From Pseudomonadota bacterium (GTDB lineage Bacteria; Myxococcota_A; Polyangia; Polyangiales; Polyangiaceae), in NCBI GenBank assembly GCA_023460875.1, contig JAEWOQ010000368.1:1-34122 (forward strand): a DNA stretch of 34,122 nt, written 5' to 3'. The notes under the pieces were generated by a model. That model saw only the letters and a program-made list of their open reading frames with translations, did not search any database and was not told the origin of the DNA. The position numbers were made by a program, and so were the translations under genes. Shown piece by piece: positions 26,563 through 34,122 of the stretch; position 1 is the first letter of the stretch; the number at the start of each line of letters is the position of its first letter.

Positions 26563-27308
26563 GGCGCGGGCTTCCTGATCAATGGCTCGATCACGAGCAG
26601 GTTGGCGTCGTAGGTGACGATGCCGAGCAGGACGGCGGCGATCAGCCGGTCCATCTTCACGCGGTAGTTCTGCGACCCGAAGCCGGGGTTGTTGGCGAGC
26701 GGATCTGCCACCAGCACCTCCCGGGTACCGGGGTCGTAGCCGCTCAGGACGACGAAGTGGCCGACGGGCACGCCCGCCACGTCGTCGTAGCCCCCGTCAT
26801 CGCGCTCCCGGGAGCAGCGGTACAGGTGCGTCGCGGACAGACCTGTCAGGATCGGGATGCCCCGGCGCAGGTAGCGGCGGAACAGGGCGGAGTTGAGGTC
26901 CTCGTACTTCATACGCCCGCCGAGCTCGAAGAACTCGAGGTACGCGTCGGTGGCCAAGGACAGGCGCCGGCTCGACTTCAGCGCCCGCTGAGCCCTGAGC
27001 TTCTCGGGGATCGAGGCGCCGGGCGTGAACCAGGTCGGATCGAAGACCTGCAAGTTGCAGGTGTAGATCGTCGCGCGGTAGCCGCGGCGCAGGGCGTGGC
27101 AGCCCAGGGAGACGGCGAGCGTGCCTCCTGTGGGCAGCGCGCGCACCCCCGCGATGACCTCGTCGAGAGGTAGGGAGTCGTCGAAGTAGCCGTAGACCCC
27201 GTGCAGGCAGGTGGGGCCGCAGGTTGAGTCGTTGGGTTGGGCCAGGAGCTCGAACGGCAGCCGGGTGGCGTCTTCTGCGTCGCCGAGGGGGGAGCGATCG
27301 TCCGTCAT
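26559..27308 (-). CDS. C39-like (papain-fold) cysteine peptidase or transferase
   Basis: A 249-residue protein of the peptidase C39-like/DUF3335 type. The active site is readable: Q24 (oxyanion hole) and C30 in LLAQPNDSTCGPTCLHGVYG, H184 in VPVGHFVVLSGYD, and D202 in VLVADPLANN. The central part has SLGCHALRRGYRATIYTCNL and LRRGIPILTGLSATHLYR, usual for the family. C39 peptidases cut leader peptides after a double glycine, but free-standing C39-like proteins next to ATP-grasp ligases may act as peptidases or as transferases. There is no signal peptide or transporter fusion, so it should act in the cytoplasm. ATG at 27308; upstream reading frame is noncoding. It lies 11 bases after the RMD1-like gene and overlaps the RimK-like gene by four bases. 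Confidence 0.85.
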   Translation of the reverse strand: MTDDRSPLGDAEDATRLPFELLAQPNDSTCGPTCLHGVYGYFDDSLPLDEVIAGVRALPTGGTLAVSLGCHALRRGYRATIYTCNLQVFDPTWFTPGASIPEKLRAQRALKSSRRLSLATDAYLEFFELGGRMKYEDLNSALFRRYLRRGIPILTGLSATHLYRCSRERDDGGYDDVAGVPVGHFVVLSGYDPGTREVLVADPLANNPGFGSQNYRVKMDRLIAAVLLGIVTYDANLLVIEPLIRKPAP

Positions 27309-27319
27309 GGATGTGTCGG

Positions 27320-28147
27320 TTAGAACCACCGGTCGACGAGGGAGAGGACGATCTCCACGACGATGAGCGCCACGATGTACCACTCGACGCGGAGGGTGGC
27401 GCGGTGCTGGACCAAGTCGAGGGCGGTGCGCGCGGTTTCGGTGATCAGATCGAGCTTGGCGCCGAGGGCGAGGTTGCGCTCGACGATCTCGAGCTCGTCG
27501 TTGAGGAGGTGGAAGAGACGCTCGAGCTCGGGGTGATCCCAGAGGAGGTCCGGCTTCTCTGTGACCTCGGCGCGGCCGACGAGCTGTTGGCGGATGTGGA
27601 GCACGGAGCCGATGCTGCGGAGCAGCTCGCGTGCAGCATGACGGCTGTTTCCGCGGGCCGCCAGATCCCGGGCCAGGGGCTCCGCGAGGTCCGCCGCCTC
27701 GCGCAGCACGGCCTCGTAGCTCGACAAGACCACGCTCCGCGCCAGCACCTCGGCGATGACCTGAAAGCGGTAGAGGGACGTGCTCTGGACCTCCAGGGTG
27801 TCCGCGACCATGCGGTCGACGCGCTCGGGGCGCACGCGCAGTTGCAGCTCGTCGCTCTCCGGCTGACTCTTGCGCTCCGCGCCGCAGGTCCCCAGGAAAT
27901 CGAGGAAGTCGTGTCGGGCCGACTCCGAGCTGCCGACGAAGACGACGACTCCGTAGCGCATGCAGACGCAGTACGAGCCGTCCGCGAGGCGCACGGTGGT
28001 GGGAGACGAGCTGAGCCAACCGTCGGCGCGGGCGGCCACGGCCCGCAGCTCCAAGCGCTCGAAGGCGTGGATGGCCGTCAGGGCGATGTACGAGGGCTCG
28101 GTGAAGACCGTGGCCTCGGCGACTTCCCCTACCCCCTCGTCGTACAT
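27320..28147 (-). CDS. RMD1/DUF155-family protein with C-terminal membrane anchor
   Basis: A 275-residue protein of the RMD1 (DUF155) family. The family core is seen in VRLADGSYCVCMRYGVVVFV followed by an acidic/polar region, then a long predicted helical domain (ESTSLYRFQVIAEVLARSVV-like, SYEAVLREAADLAEPLARDL) with coiled-coil character, including HPELERLFHLLNDELEIVER. It ends in one hydrophobic helix, EWYIVALIVVEIVLSLVDRW, as in yeast Rmd1 and its mitochondrial relatives. The biochemical role of the family is not known. It heads the operon with the C39-like, RimK-like and GCS2-like genes. The start is taken as ATG 28147; an in-frame GTG at 28213 would add 22 residues. Neither has a good ribosome-binding site. 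Confidence 0.85.
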   Translation of the reverse strand: MYDEGVGEVAEATVFTEPSYIALTAIHAFERLELRAVAARADGWLSSSPTTVRLADGSYCVCMRYGVVVFVGSSESARHDFLDFLGTCGAERKSQPESDELQLRVRPERVDRMVADTLEVQSTSLYRFQVIAEVLARSVVLSSYEAVLREAADLAEPLARDLAARGNSRHAARELLRSIGSVLHIRQQLVGRAEVTEKPDLLWDHPELERLFHLLNDELEIVERNLALGAKLDLITETARTALDLVQHRATLRVEWYIVALIVVEIVLSLVDRWF

Positions 28148-28290
28148 GGTGGGATGCTGTCTCTGGGTGGCCGAGTGGGCAATGGGCTGCGCCGTGGAGC
28201 CGTTCCAAGCCACCGCGGGAGGCCGGGGTGGGGATTTGGGGCGCGGGCGCCGCTTGGACAGCCCTGGGCTCCGGGGTTAGGGTTCCGGCC

Positions 28291-28785
28291 ATGCCCCGGA
28301 CGAGCACCGCCCTCACGGCGCTCGCTCAGCTGCGCAGCGCGGACGTCAGGAGCCGTGCTCAGGAGCTCGCGCGAGCCGAGCAGGACCTCCAAGGAGCGCG
28401 AGTGGCCTTCGGCATCGCGGAGCGGGAGCTGGAAGCTTGGCGCGGGGAGCTGCGCGCCTCCACCGTCGCGGAGGAAGAGCGGCTCGGTCGCGGTGAGCGA
28501 CGGGCCTCGGACTGGGTTCGGCAGGAGCAGTACCAGGCTGCGGCTGCTCGCCGCGGCGCGGAGGTCCTTCAGGTGCGGGACGACGCGCTCGACCGGCTCC
28601 AGAGGGAGGAGAAGGCGGTGCGCAGCGCCCGCCGCGCCCTCGCGGAGGCGCACGGGAAAGAGGAGGCGGTCGAGCGTTGCCTGAGCGAAGAGGTGCGGCT
28701 AGCGGCGGGGCGAGCGGAGAGGGTCCAGGAGGAGGACGCCGTCGAAGGAGCGCTGGCTCGCTGGAGCACCGGGAGGAGCGCGTGA
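28291..28785 (+). CDS. coiled-coil protein of unknown function (FliJ/YscO-like pattern)
   Basis: A 164-residue protein that is almost entirely charged alpha-helix: RSRAQELARAEQDLQGARVA, EEERLGRGERRASDWVRQEQ and LDRLQREEKAVRSARRALAE show heptad-like spacing of Ala/Leu with Arg/Glu. Length and composition resemble FliJ/YscO-type stalk proteins of type III secretion and flagella, but no other such gene lies here, so this is only a resemblance. The gene ends in GTGA overlapping the start of the lytic transglycosylase, implying co-translation. ATG at 28291; the open frame extends to 28228 without a better start. Divergent from the RMD1-like operon, with about 140 bases between. Confidence 0.7.
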   Translation: MPRTSTALTALAQLRSADVRSRAQELARAEQDLQGARVAFGIAERELEAWRGELRASTVAEEERLGRGERRASDWVRQEQYQAAAARRGAEVLQVRDDALDRLQREEKAVRSARRALAEAHGKEEAVERCLSEEVRLAAGRAERVQEEDAVEGALARWSTGRSA

Positions 28786-31235
28786 AGGTCCCCTCGGGTC
28801 GAGCCTGGAAGCTCGGGTCCGTGGCGGTGGGGCTGGCCGTGGGCGCATGCTCCATCGCGCGACTCACCGGTCCAGAGGCGCCCGGGGAGCCGCTGGCCAT
28901 CAAGACGACGGCGGCGGGCGAGGCCCCCACGGCGGCGCAGGAGCCGGCCCCCGACGAGGTGCTGGATCTGGAAGCGTTCACGCCGCTCCTCGCCCTCTCG
29001 GAGCTGGGCGCGGCGCGAGAGGCGATCGACGCCGGAGAGACGGCGGTCGCGGCAGAGCGCGTCCGCGAGGTGCTCGAGCAGGCGGCGTGGCGCGACCTCG
29101 AGCGCGCCCGGGGGGAGTACCTCCTGGCGCGTTTGGAGGAGGAGTCGGGGCGCTTCGAGTCCGCCGCGCGCGCGTACATGAACGCCTCCGAGGTGTCGTG
29201 GGAGCTCACCCACTATGCGCTCCTCGGCGGGGGGCGCTGCTGGCTCCAGAGCGGTGAAGCGGCGCGCGCCTTGGCCGCCCTCGAGCGAGTCCCCCTCGAT
29301 GGCCCCGTCGGGGCCGGGCTGCGGCCCTTGTTGGCCGAGGCTGCGGAGCGGACGGGAGATCTCGAGCGCGCCGTCGGCCTGTGGAGCGCGGAGGTGTCGG
29401 CGGCCCCCTCGGCAGAGGCTCACAGAGCGCTGGCGCGGATCCTCCTCGCGCGGCTCCAGGAGCGGGGAGCTCTGAACGAGACGGGGCAACCGCGCGAGGC
29501 GGGGGCCGTGAGCGAGGCCGAGGCGCGCGCCATCCTGGTGCACGCTCGGGCTGCGGAGGTGGGGCTCGCGCCTGCATCGGACGGGGCCCGAGCGGCCAGG
29601 GCGCTGCAGAGGAGCGCCGCGGTCCTGCTCCCGGAGGGCGAAGCGGCCCTCGCGGGACCGCGGGAGCCAGAGGTCGAGCTGCGGCACGTGGAGGCGCTGC
29701 ACGACACGGGACACCTCGAGGACGCCTTGGACGCGAGCGACGCCTTGATCCTGCGGTTGTCCGACAGGTGGTCGGCGGTCGGCTGCAAGCTGTCCTTCGT
29801 CCGTGCGAAGGTGCTGGCGCGACAGCGGCACTGGGCGCGTGCCTCGGAGGAGCTCGTGCCGGCGGTACAGCACTGCCGCGACGACGCGGATCTGCGCCCC
29901 CGGCTCCTGTACGTCGCCGGCAAGTACGCCGCCTCGGGGGGACAGCATGCCCAGGCGGTGCGCTACTACGAGATGCTCGAGAAGGAGGGGGGGCAGAGCA
30001 CGTTGCTCGACGATGGCCGCCTGCTCCGGGCGCGGAGCTACCTGCGCTTGGGCGCAGAGGCGCGCTTCACGGAGCTGTTGGCGAGCATGCCCGCGGACTA
30101 CCCCAACGGCGACATGACGATGGAGGGTGTCCTCGAGCTCGCGATGCGCCGCATCGAGAAGCACGACTGGTCGGGCGCCGCCTCGGTGCTCGAGCGGGGC
30201 GTGGCCCTGGTGCGCAGCAAGGACAGCGCGCGGGGGCACGAGTTCTCTGGCCGCGAGCGCTATTTTCTGGCGCGAGCGCGCTACGAGCTGGGGAAGCGGG
30301 AAGAGGCGCTCCAAGAGTACGCCAGCATCGTGCGGGAGCTGCCCCTGTCCTATTACATGCTCCACGCCTACTCGCGCCTGGACGCCCTCGATCCCGAACG
30401 GGCCCGGGCCAGCTTGGAGGAGGGGGTGCGCCGCGCGACCGAGCGCCCCTTCTCGTTCGCGATGCGCAGCGAGTATCGTCACCCCGCCTTCCGGCGCGGC
30501 ATGGAGCTGCTGCGCGTCGGAGACGTGGCGCGCGGTCGTCGAGAGCTCGCGGCCCTCCCCAGGGGAGACGGGGACTCTCCCGACGCCTCGCTGCTCTGGG
30601 GCATCGCGTTGCTCTATGGGCGCGCTGGCGCGGCCGGACCTTCCCACGGGATCGCCCGCGGACAGCTCACGGACTGGTTCGCGCACTGGCCCTCTGGAGA
30701 CTGGCGCAAGGCGTGGGAGCTCGGCTTCCCGCGCCCCCACCGCTCCATCGTGGAGCGGGAGGCCGGTAAGAACGGCGTCCCCGAGTGGTTCATCTACGCG
30801 ATCATGCGGGAGGAGTCTGCCTTCGACCCCGGGGCGGAGAGCCCCGCCAAGGCCTACGGCTTGATGCAGCTCATCGTGCCGACGGCGAAGGCCTACGCGC
30901 AACGTGTCGGGTTGCCCTATCAACCTCAGGCGCTGAAGCAGCCGGCGGTGAACATCGCCCTCGGGAGCCGCGTGCTCAGCAGCTTCACGGACCGCTTTCC
31001 CAAGAACCCGCTCTTGGCGATCCCTGGTTACAACGCGGGACCGGGGAGACCGGCTCGCTGGCTCAGAGAGCGTCCGGAGGTCGATTTCGACGTCTGGGTC
31101 GAGCTCATCCCCTTCTCGGAGACGCGCCGCTACACCAAGCGTGTCCTCGCGAGCCGGGCCGCCTACGCTTTCCTGTACGACCCGGAGCGCGCCGAGGAGG
31201 CCCTGCGCTTGCCCTTGCGGCTCGAGGCGCCGTAG
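28782..31235 (+). CDS. slt: lipoprotein soluble lytic transglycosylase (Slt70-like)
   Basis: An 817-residue peptidoglycan-cleaving enzyme. The GTG start at 28782 overlaps the previous stop and gives a lipoprotein signal (SGRAWKLGSVAVGLAVGAC with lipobox VGAC), so it is probably attached to the outer membrane facing the periplasm. Residues about 50-620 are helical repeats of TPR type (ARGEYLLARLEEESGRFESA, KYAASGGQHAQAVRYYEMLE, ARYELGKREEALQEYASI), matching the superhelical ring of Slt70. The catalytic SLT domain begins near VEREAGKNGVPEWFIYAIMR, with Glu678 in REESAFDPGAESPAKAYGLM, and includes IPGYNAGPG. It cuts glycan strands to anhydromuropeptides. Length is somewhat above E. coli Slt70 (645). 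An upstream frame continuation to 28677 is a shadow. Confidence 0.94.
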   Translation: MKVPSGRAWKLGSVAVGLAVGACSIARLTGPEAPGEPLAIKTTAAGEAPTAAQEPAPDEVLDLEAFTPLLALSELGAAREAIDAGETAVAAERVREVLEQAAWRDLERARGEYLLARLEEESGRFESAARAYMNASEVSWELTHYALLGGGRCWLQSGEAARALAALERVPLDGPVGAGLRPLLAEAAERTGDLERAVGLWSAEVSAAPSAEAHRALARILLARLQERGALNETGQPREAGAVSEAEARAILVHARAAEVGLAPASDGARAARALQRSAAVLLPEGEAALAGPREPEVELRHVEALHDTGHLEDALDASDALILRLSDRWSAVGCKLSFVRAKVLARQRHWARASEELVPAVQHCRDDADLRPRLLYVAGKYAASGGQHAQAVRYYEMLEKEGGQSTLLDDGRLLRARSYLRLGAEARFTELLASMPADYPNGDMTMEGVLELAMRRIEKHDWSGAASVLERGVALVRSKDSARGHEFSGRERYFLARARYELGKREEALQEYASIVRELPLSYYMLHAYSRLDALDPERARASLEEGVRRATERPFSFAMRSEYRHPAFRRGMELLRVGDVARGRRELAALPRGDGDSPDASLLWGIALLYGRAGAAGPSHGIARGQLTDWFAHWPSGDWRKAWELGFPRPHRSIVEREAGKNGVPEWFIYAIMREESAFDPGAESPAKAYGLMQLIVPTAKAYAQRVGLPYQPQALKQPAVNIALGSRVLSSFTDRFPKNPLLAIPGYNAGPGRPARWLRERPEVDFDVWVELIPFSETRRYTKRVLASRAAYAFLYDPERAEEALRLPLRLEAP

Positions 31236-31256
31236 ACCGGAGGCGGGAGGTACCTG

Positions 31257-31829
31257 ATGGCATTGATTCCTTCGACGATGCTCGAGCTCGGCACCGCGCT
31301 GCCGCCCTTCGAGCTGCTGGATACCGTGAGCGGCGAGCAGGTCGGCTCACGGACGTTTTCTGGCCAGCCACTGCTCGTAGCCGTCATTTGCAACCACTGC
31401 CCTTACGTGAAGCGCATCAAGGCAGGGCTCGCCGAGCTCGGCCGCAGCTGTCGTGAGATGGGGGTGGGCATGGTGGCGGTCTCCGCCAACGATCCGCAGC
31501 AGCAGCCCGCGGACTCGCCCAGCGCGATGGCGGAGGACGCCGCGCGGTTCGGGTACGTGTTCCCGTACCTGTTCGACGAGGACCAGACCTTGGCCCGCGC
31601 CCTGCGCGCGGCCTGCACCCCCGAGTTCTATCTCTTCGACGGAGGACACCGGTTGGTGTACCGGGGGCAGATGGACGACGCGCGGCCGAACAACGATCAC
31701 CCTGTGACCGCCGCGGACGTGAGGGCAGCCATCGACGCGGTGCGCGCGGGGGGCACGCCGAACGCGGAGCAGAGGCCGAGCATCGGCTGCAGCATCAAGT
31801 GGAAGCCCGGCAGCGAGCCCGACTACTGA
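31257..31829 (+). CDS. thioredoxin-fold redoxin-family protein
   Basis: A 190-residue AhpC/TlpA-like thioredoxin-fold protein. The start follows a strong GGGAGG site. The active pair C45 and C48 lies in VAVICNHCPYVKRIKAGLAE, a CNHCPYVK motif shared by a known subfamily of small redoxins. Other family features are GVGMVAVSANDPQQQPADSP, FPYLFDEDQTLARALRAACT with PEFYLFD, and LVYRGQMDDARPNNDHPVT. There is no signal peptide, so it should be cytoplasmic. It probably reduces disulfides or peroxides; the exact substrate is not known. The next gene may start inside its last 31 bases. Confidence 0.9.
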   Translation: MALIPSTMLELGTALPPFELLDTVSGEQVGSRTFSGQPLLVAVICNHCPYVKRIKAGLAELGRSCREMGVGMVAVSANDPQQQPADSPSAMAEDAARFGYVFPYLFDEDQTLARALRAACTPEFYLFDGGHRLVYRGQMDDARPNNDHPVTAADVRAAIDAVRAGGTPNAEQRPSIGCSIKWKPGSEPDY

Positions 31830-32950
31830 AAGGGGCGCGCCGTCCCCACGCCGCGTTGGACCGGAGCCGGCGCTCGGCGCGGGGATTGCTGTCCATCGTG
31901 CTCTCGCTGCCGCTGCTGGGAGCGCTGGGAGCCTTGCCGATGCGCGGGGTCGCGGCAGCGGAGCGGCCCTTCGCCGTCGTCGATCAGCACGTAGACCTCG
32001 TGTATCGGCACCTCTACAAGGGCAAACCCTTCGCGCGCGGGCTGGGAGAGTTTCGCGCCGCCGCGCTCCGGGACGTCGGCGTCGTGGGGGTGGTGCTGCC
32101 GTTGTTCGTGCCCGAGTGGGCCTCGCCGGTCGGCGCGCGCAGGCAAGACTACGAGGGGGCCTACGCGGCGGCTTACGGGCGCCTCCTCGAGACGCCGCCT
32201 TACGCCTTGCCCGGCTGTGGGGTGCGCCAGGCAGGGGAGGCGCGCTCGAGGCCGGTGCAGACGTGGTTCGCCTTCGAGGGCGCCGCGCACCTCGAGCCGA
32301 GAACCGACGAGCTCGCGAGCTGGATGCTGCGCGGGGTGCGCTCCTTCGGGCTCGTGCACACCGCGCACAACGTGCTCGGGTCGAGCTCCGGGCGAGGGGA
32401 GCCGCCGGGGGGCCTCACCGCCAAGGGGCGCGCGGTGGTCGAGAAGATCCAAGAGCTCGGGGGGCTCATGGATGTCTCCCATGCGTCGGACGCGACCACC
32501 GACGAGATCCTCGACATGGCCGCGGAGTCGCGGGCGATCGTCATCGCGACCCACTCGAACGCGCGCGCCCTCGCCGCGCACCCCCGCAACCTCACGGACG
32601 CGCAGATCCGCGCCATCGGACGGAGCGGCGGTGTGATCGGCGTCAACTTCCACCAACCGTTCCTCTCCGGGAGCGGTCGGGCGTCCCTGAAGCACGTGGT
32701 CGAGCAGGTGCTCTACATCCGGCGCGTCGCGGGCGTGGAGCACGTGGCCATCGGATCGGACTTCGAAGGGGGGATCCGTCCGGTGCCGGAGCTGGGCGAC
32801 GCGTCGCGCTACCAAGTGCTGGCCGAAGCTCTGCTGGAGGCGGGCCTCACACGACGCGAGGTGAGCCAGGTGATGAGCGAAAACGCGCTGCGGGTGCTGT
32901 GCCGCCCGTTCTTTTCCTGGCGCGGCGATGATAGGAAGGCTCCCCCATGA
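31799..32950 (+). CDS. exported membrane dipeptidase-like protein, peptidase family M19
   Basis: A zinc metalloenzyme of the renal-dipeptidase family (M19). Metal and active-site residues are visible: H64 and D66 in VVDQHVDLVY, E160 in FAFEGAAHLE, H228 in MDVSHASDATT, H252 in ATHSNARALAAHPRN and D321 in IGSDFEGGIRP. A signal peptide (SARGLLSIVLSLPLLGALGA, cleavage near VAAAERP) sends it out of the cytoplasm. The GTG at 31799 gives 383 residues with a long basic head and overlaps the redoxin gene; the TTG at 31856 gives a more typical signal peptide of about 32 residues and is a serious alternative. The enzyme probably cleaves dipeptides, perhaps from cell-wall turnover alongside the transglycosylase. 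Its stop overlaps the next start (ATGA). Confidence 0.9.
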   Translation: MEARQRARLLKGARRPHAALDRSRRSARGLLSIVLSLPLLGALGALPMRGVAAAERPFAVVDQHVDLVYRHLYKGKPFARGLGEFRAAALRDVGVVGVVLPLFVPEWASPVGARRQDYEGAYAAAYGRLLETPPYALPGCGVRQAGEARSRPVQTWFAFEGAAHLEPRTDELASWMLRGVRSFGLVHTAHNVLGSSSGRGEPPGGLTAKGRAVVEKIQELGGLMDVSHASDATTDEILDMAAESRAIVIATHSNARALAAHPRNLTDAQIRAIGRSGGVIGVNFHQPFLSGSGRASLKHVVEQVLYIRRVAGVEHVAIGSDFEGGIRPVPELGDASRYQVLAEALLEAGLTRREVSQVMSENALRVLCRPFFSWRGDDRKAPP

Positions 32951-33492
32951 GCGACCAGGACGGGCGATATCTCGAGGTCTTTGGAACGTGGCTGAGGAGC
33001 TTGGGTGACGACGCTCGCGCTCTCGGCGAGGTGCTCGCCGCCGAGGAGCAACCGGAGCAAGTGCGACGGCCGGCAGCGGTGGGGCTGAGCTATCTGTTCA
33101 AGTCTCTGGACCTGATCGACGACGGCATCGAGAACCTGGGCTACGTGGACGACACCTTCGTGGTGCGCGTCGCGCTGAGCCAGATCCCCACCGAGGTCCT
33201 GGAGAGAGACGAGACGCCGGAGAGCCTGAGGAAGCTCGCGGGGCAGGTCGAGTTCGTGCGAGAGTTCCTCGGCGGGGAGTACGAGCGTCTGTCCGCCTTC
33301 GTCGAGGGGCTCGGGGAGCTGAGCGTCCGGGGGCGGAGCGTGCAGGCCTTGCTCGAAGACGCCCAGGTCCGGGAGGAGTTCCTCGCCGACGTGGTCGCCT
33401 GGGCGAACCGCTACGAGGTGCCCGCCCTCGGTCAGGACGCGAACAACGCGGTCAAGCTCCGGGCCTTCCTGGCCACGAAGCTCACGCCTTGA
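32947..33492 (+). CDS. DUF1232 (YkvA-like) family protein
   Basis: A 181-residue, mostly helical and acidic protein. The segment LSYLFKSLDLIDDGIENLGYVDD (residues about 47-69) matches the YkvA/DUF1232 core, which usually reads like SPIDLIPDFIPVLGYLDD. Here the two prolines are replaced, so it is a divergent member. The rest shows amphipathic helices such as FVREFLGGEYERLSAFVEGL. No signal peptide or strong membrane helix is apparent. The ATG overlaps the dipeptidase stop, so it is co-translated with it. Function is unknown for the family. Confidence 0.7.
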   Translation: MSDQDGRYLEVFGTWLRSLGDDARALGEVLAAEEQPEQVRRPAAVGLSYLFKSLDLIDDGIENLGYVDDTFVVRVALSQIPTEVLERDETPESLRKLAGQVEFVREFLGGEYERLSAFVEGLGELSVRGRSVQALLEDAQVREEFLADVVAWANRYEVPALGQDANNAVKLRAFLATKLTP

Positions 33493-33579
33493 GGCGCGCC
33501 GCGTAGGGCGCAGCACGATCCACGCCGCCGTGTCTCGGGGCGACGCGGATCGCGCGGGCGGAGCCGGGGAGGGCCGAGC

Positions 33580-34122
33580 TCAGCTCGCCGCTCGCGCGGG
33601 TTCGACCTTCGAGGCGTCAGAGTGCGGTGCCTGCTCGGTGCTCGCGCTCAGCTCGTTCATCAGGTCGCGCACCTCGGGTTTGCCCTTGAGGTGGGCCACG
33701 AGCAGGTTGCACGCGTCGACGAACAGCTTCTCGTAGGCGAGCCCGTCCCGCGTCCGGGCCGCGATCTTCTCTCGGCCTGCGGCGAGATCCTCCTCGACGG
33801 CTTCCGCGTAGCGAGACAGCTGGCCGCGCAGCTCCTCGATTTGGCCGCGCAGGTCCGCGGCCACCGACTCGCGAGACTTGCGACGCCGTTCGCGGGTCGC
33901 GAGCCACGCGGCCTTGGCGTCGACCAGCGCTCGGGCCGCGCCAGCGCGCTCGAAGAGCGTGCGGGTCCCTTGTCCGAGCTTCTCTGCGTGGTCGGCGGCG
34001 GCCACGTGCTCCCGGGCGGCGGCTTGCGCCTGGGCCAGCTCGCGGCGGGCCTGACCTTCCTCCTCCGCGTAGGCCGAGGCCTCGCGCAGGGCGCGGGACT
34101 CCTCCTGGGCCAGCTCCTCCAC
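33580..34122 (-). CDS. coiled-coil protein, 5' end cut or at window edge
   Basis: The frame runs 180 residues from the right edge to a stop at 33580. A GTG lies exactly at the edge (34122), so the true start is probably beyond the window. The sequence is highly charged helix: EESRALREASAYAEEEGQAR, RRELAQAQAAAREHVAAADH, RRRKSRESVAADLRGQIEEL and the tail LLVAHLKGKPEVRDLMNELS. Composition suggests a long coiled coil. No domain is recognised. It converges on the DUF1232-like gene, with an 87-base spacer. Confidence 0.65.
   Translation of the reverse strand: MEELAQEESRALREASAYAEEEGQARRELAQAQAAAREHVAAADHAEKLGQGTRTLFERAGAARALVDAKAAWLATRERRRKSRESVAADLRGQIEELRGQLSRYAEAVEEDLAAGREKIAARTRDGLAYEKLFVDACNLLVAHLKGKPEVRDLMNELSASTEQAPHSDASKVEPARAAS

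Noticed and set aside
28569..30923. 784-codon minus-strand frame opposite the transglycosylase
   Set aside because: Antisense shadow; the sense strand encodes a clear Slt70-like protein.

Overview
The window is about 34 kb of very GC-rich, densely packed bacterial chromosome. Codon use, the gene families and the linked alternative complex III / caa3 oxidase cluster fit a myxobacterium-like member of Myxococcota (Polyangia type). That assignment is inferred from gene content, not from a marker tree.

Layout. (1) 1-4868: an RDD-domain membrane protein cut by the left edge (minus), a small polytopic membrane protein (plus) and carB, the large subunit of carbamoyl-phosphate synthase (minus). (2) 4869-7799: a spacer with a five-copy 22-bp tandem repeat and a good promoter, then the rpmI-rplT-pheS operon. 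It lacks infC in front and pheT behind, ends in a nested hairpin, and is followed by about 770 bases without a convincing gene, part of it unusually AT-rich. (3) 7800-9191: a primary-like (group 2) sigma-70 factor with a terminator. (4) 9655-23595: one long respiratory operon. actA, actB, actC, a fused actD-actE and actF encode a quinol:cytochrome c oxidoreductase (alternative complex III). A small membrane protein and a Sco copper chaperone follow, then coxB (with fused cytochrome c), coxA, coxC and coxD of a caa3 oxidase. Together they should carry electrons from quinol to oxygen without a bc1 complex. Three of the membrane subunits carry long acidic, Ala/Pro/Glu-rich segments.

(5) 23596-28147: a short direct-repeat spacer, then a minus-strand operon of an RMD1/DUF155 membrane protein, a C39-like cysteine peptidase, a RimK-like ATP-grasp ligase with an extra N-terminal domain, and a GCS2-type glutamate-cysteine-ligase-like enzyme. 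Two different amide-bond-forming enzymes overlapping or abutting a papain-like peptidase suggest an uncharacterised pathway that makes or modifies a small peptide. This is the least understood and most interesting system in the window. (6) 28291-33492: a plus-strand run of a coiled-coil protein, a lipoprotein lytic transglycosylase, a thioredoxin-fold protein, an exported M19 dipeptidase and a DUF1232-like protein, most of them overlapping or nearly touching; cell-wall turnover is the likely theme. (7) 33580-34122: a coiled-coil protein (minus) cut by the right edge.

Start codons were chosen from conserved N-termini, overlaps and ribosome-binding sites, and several remain ambiguous as noted. 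Promoters and terminators were found by eye only. No RNA genes, CRISPR arrays or insertion sequences were recognised.
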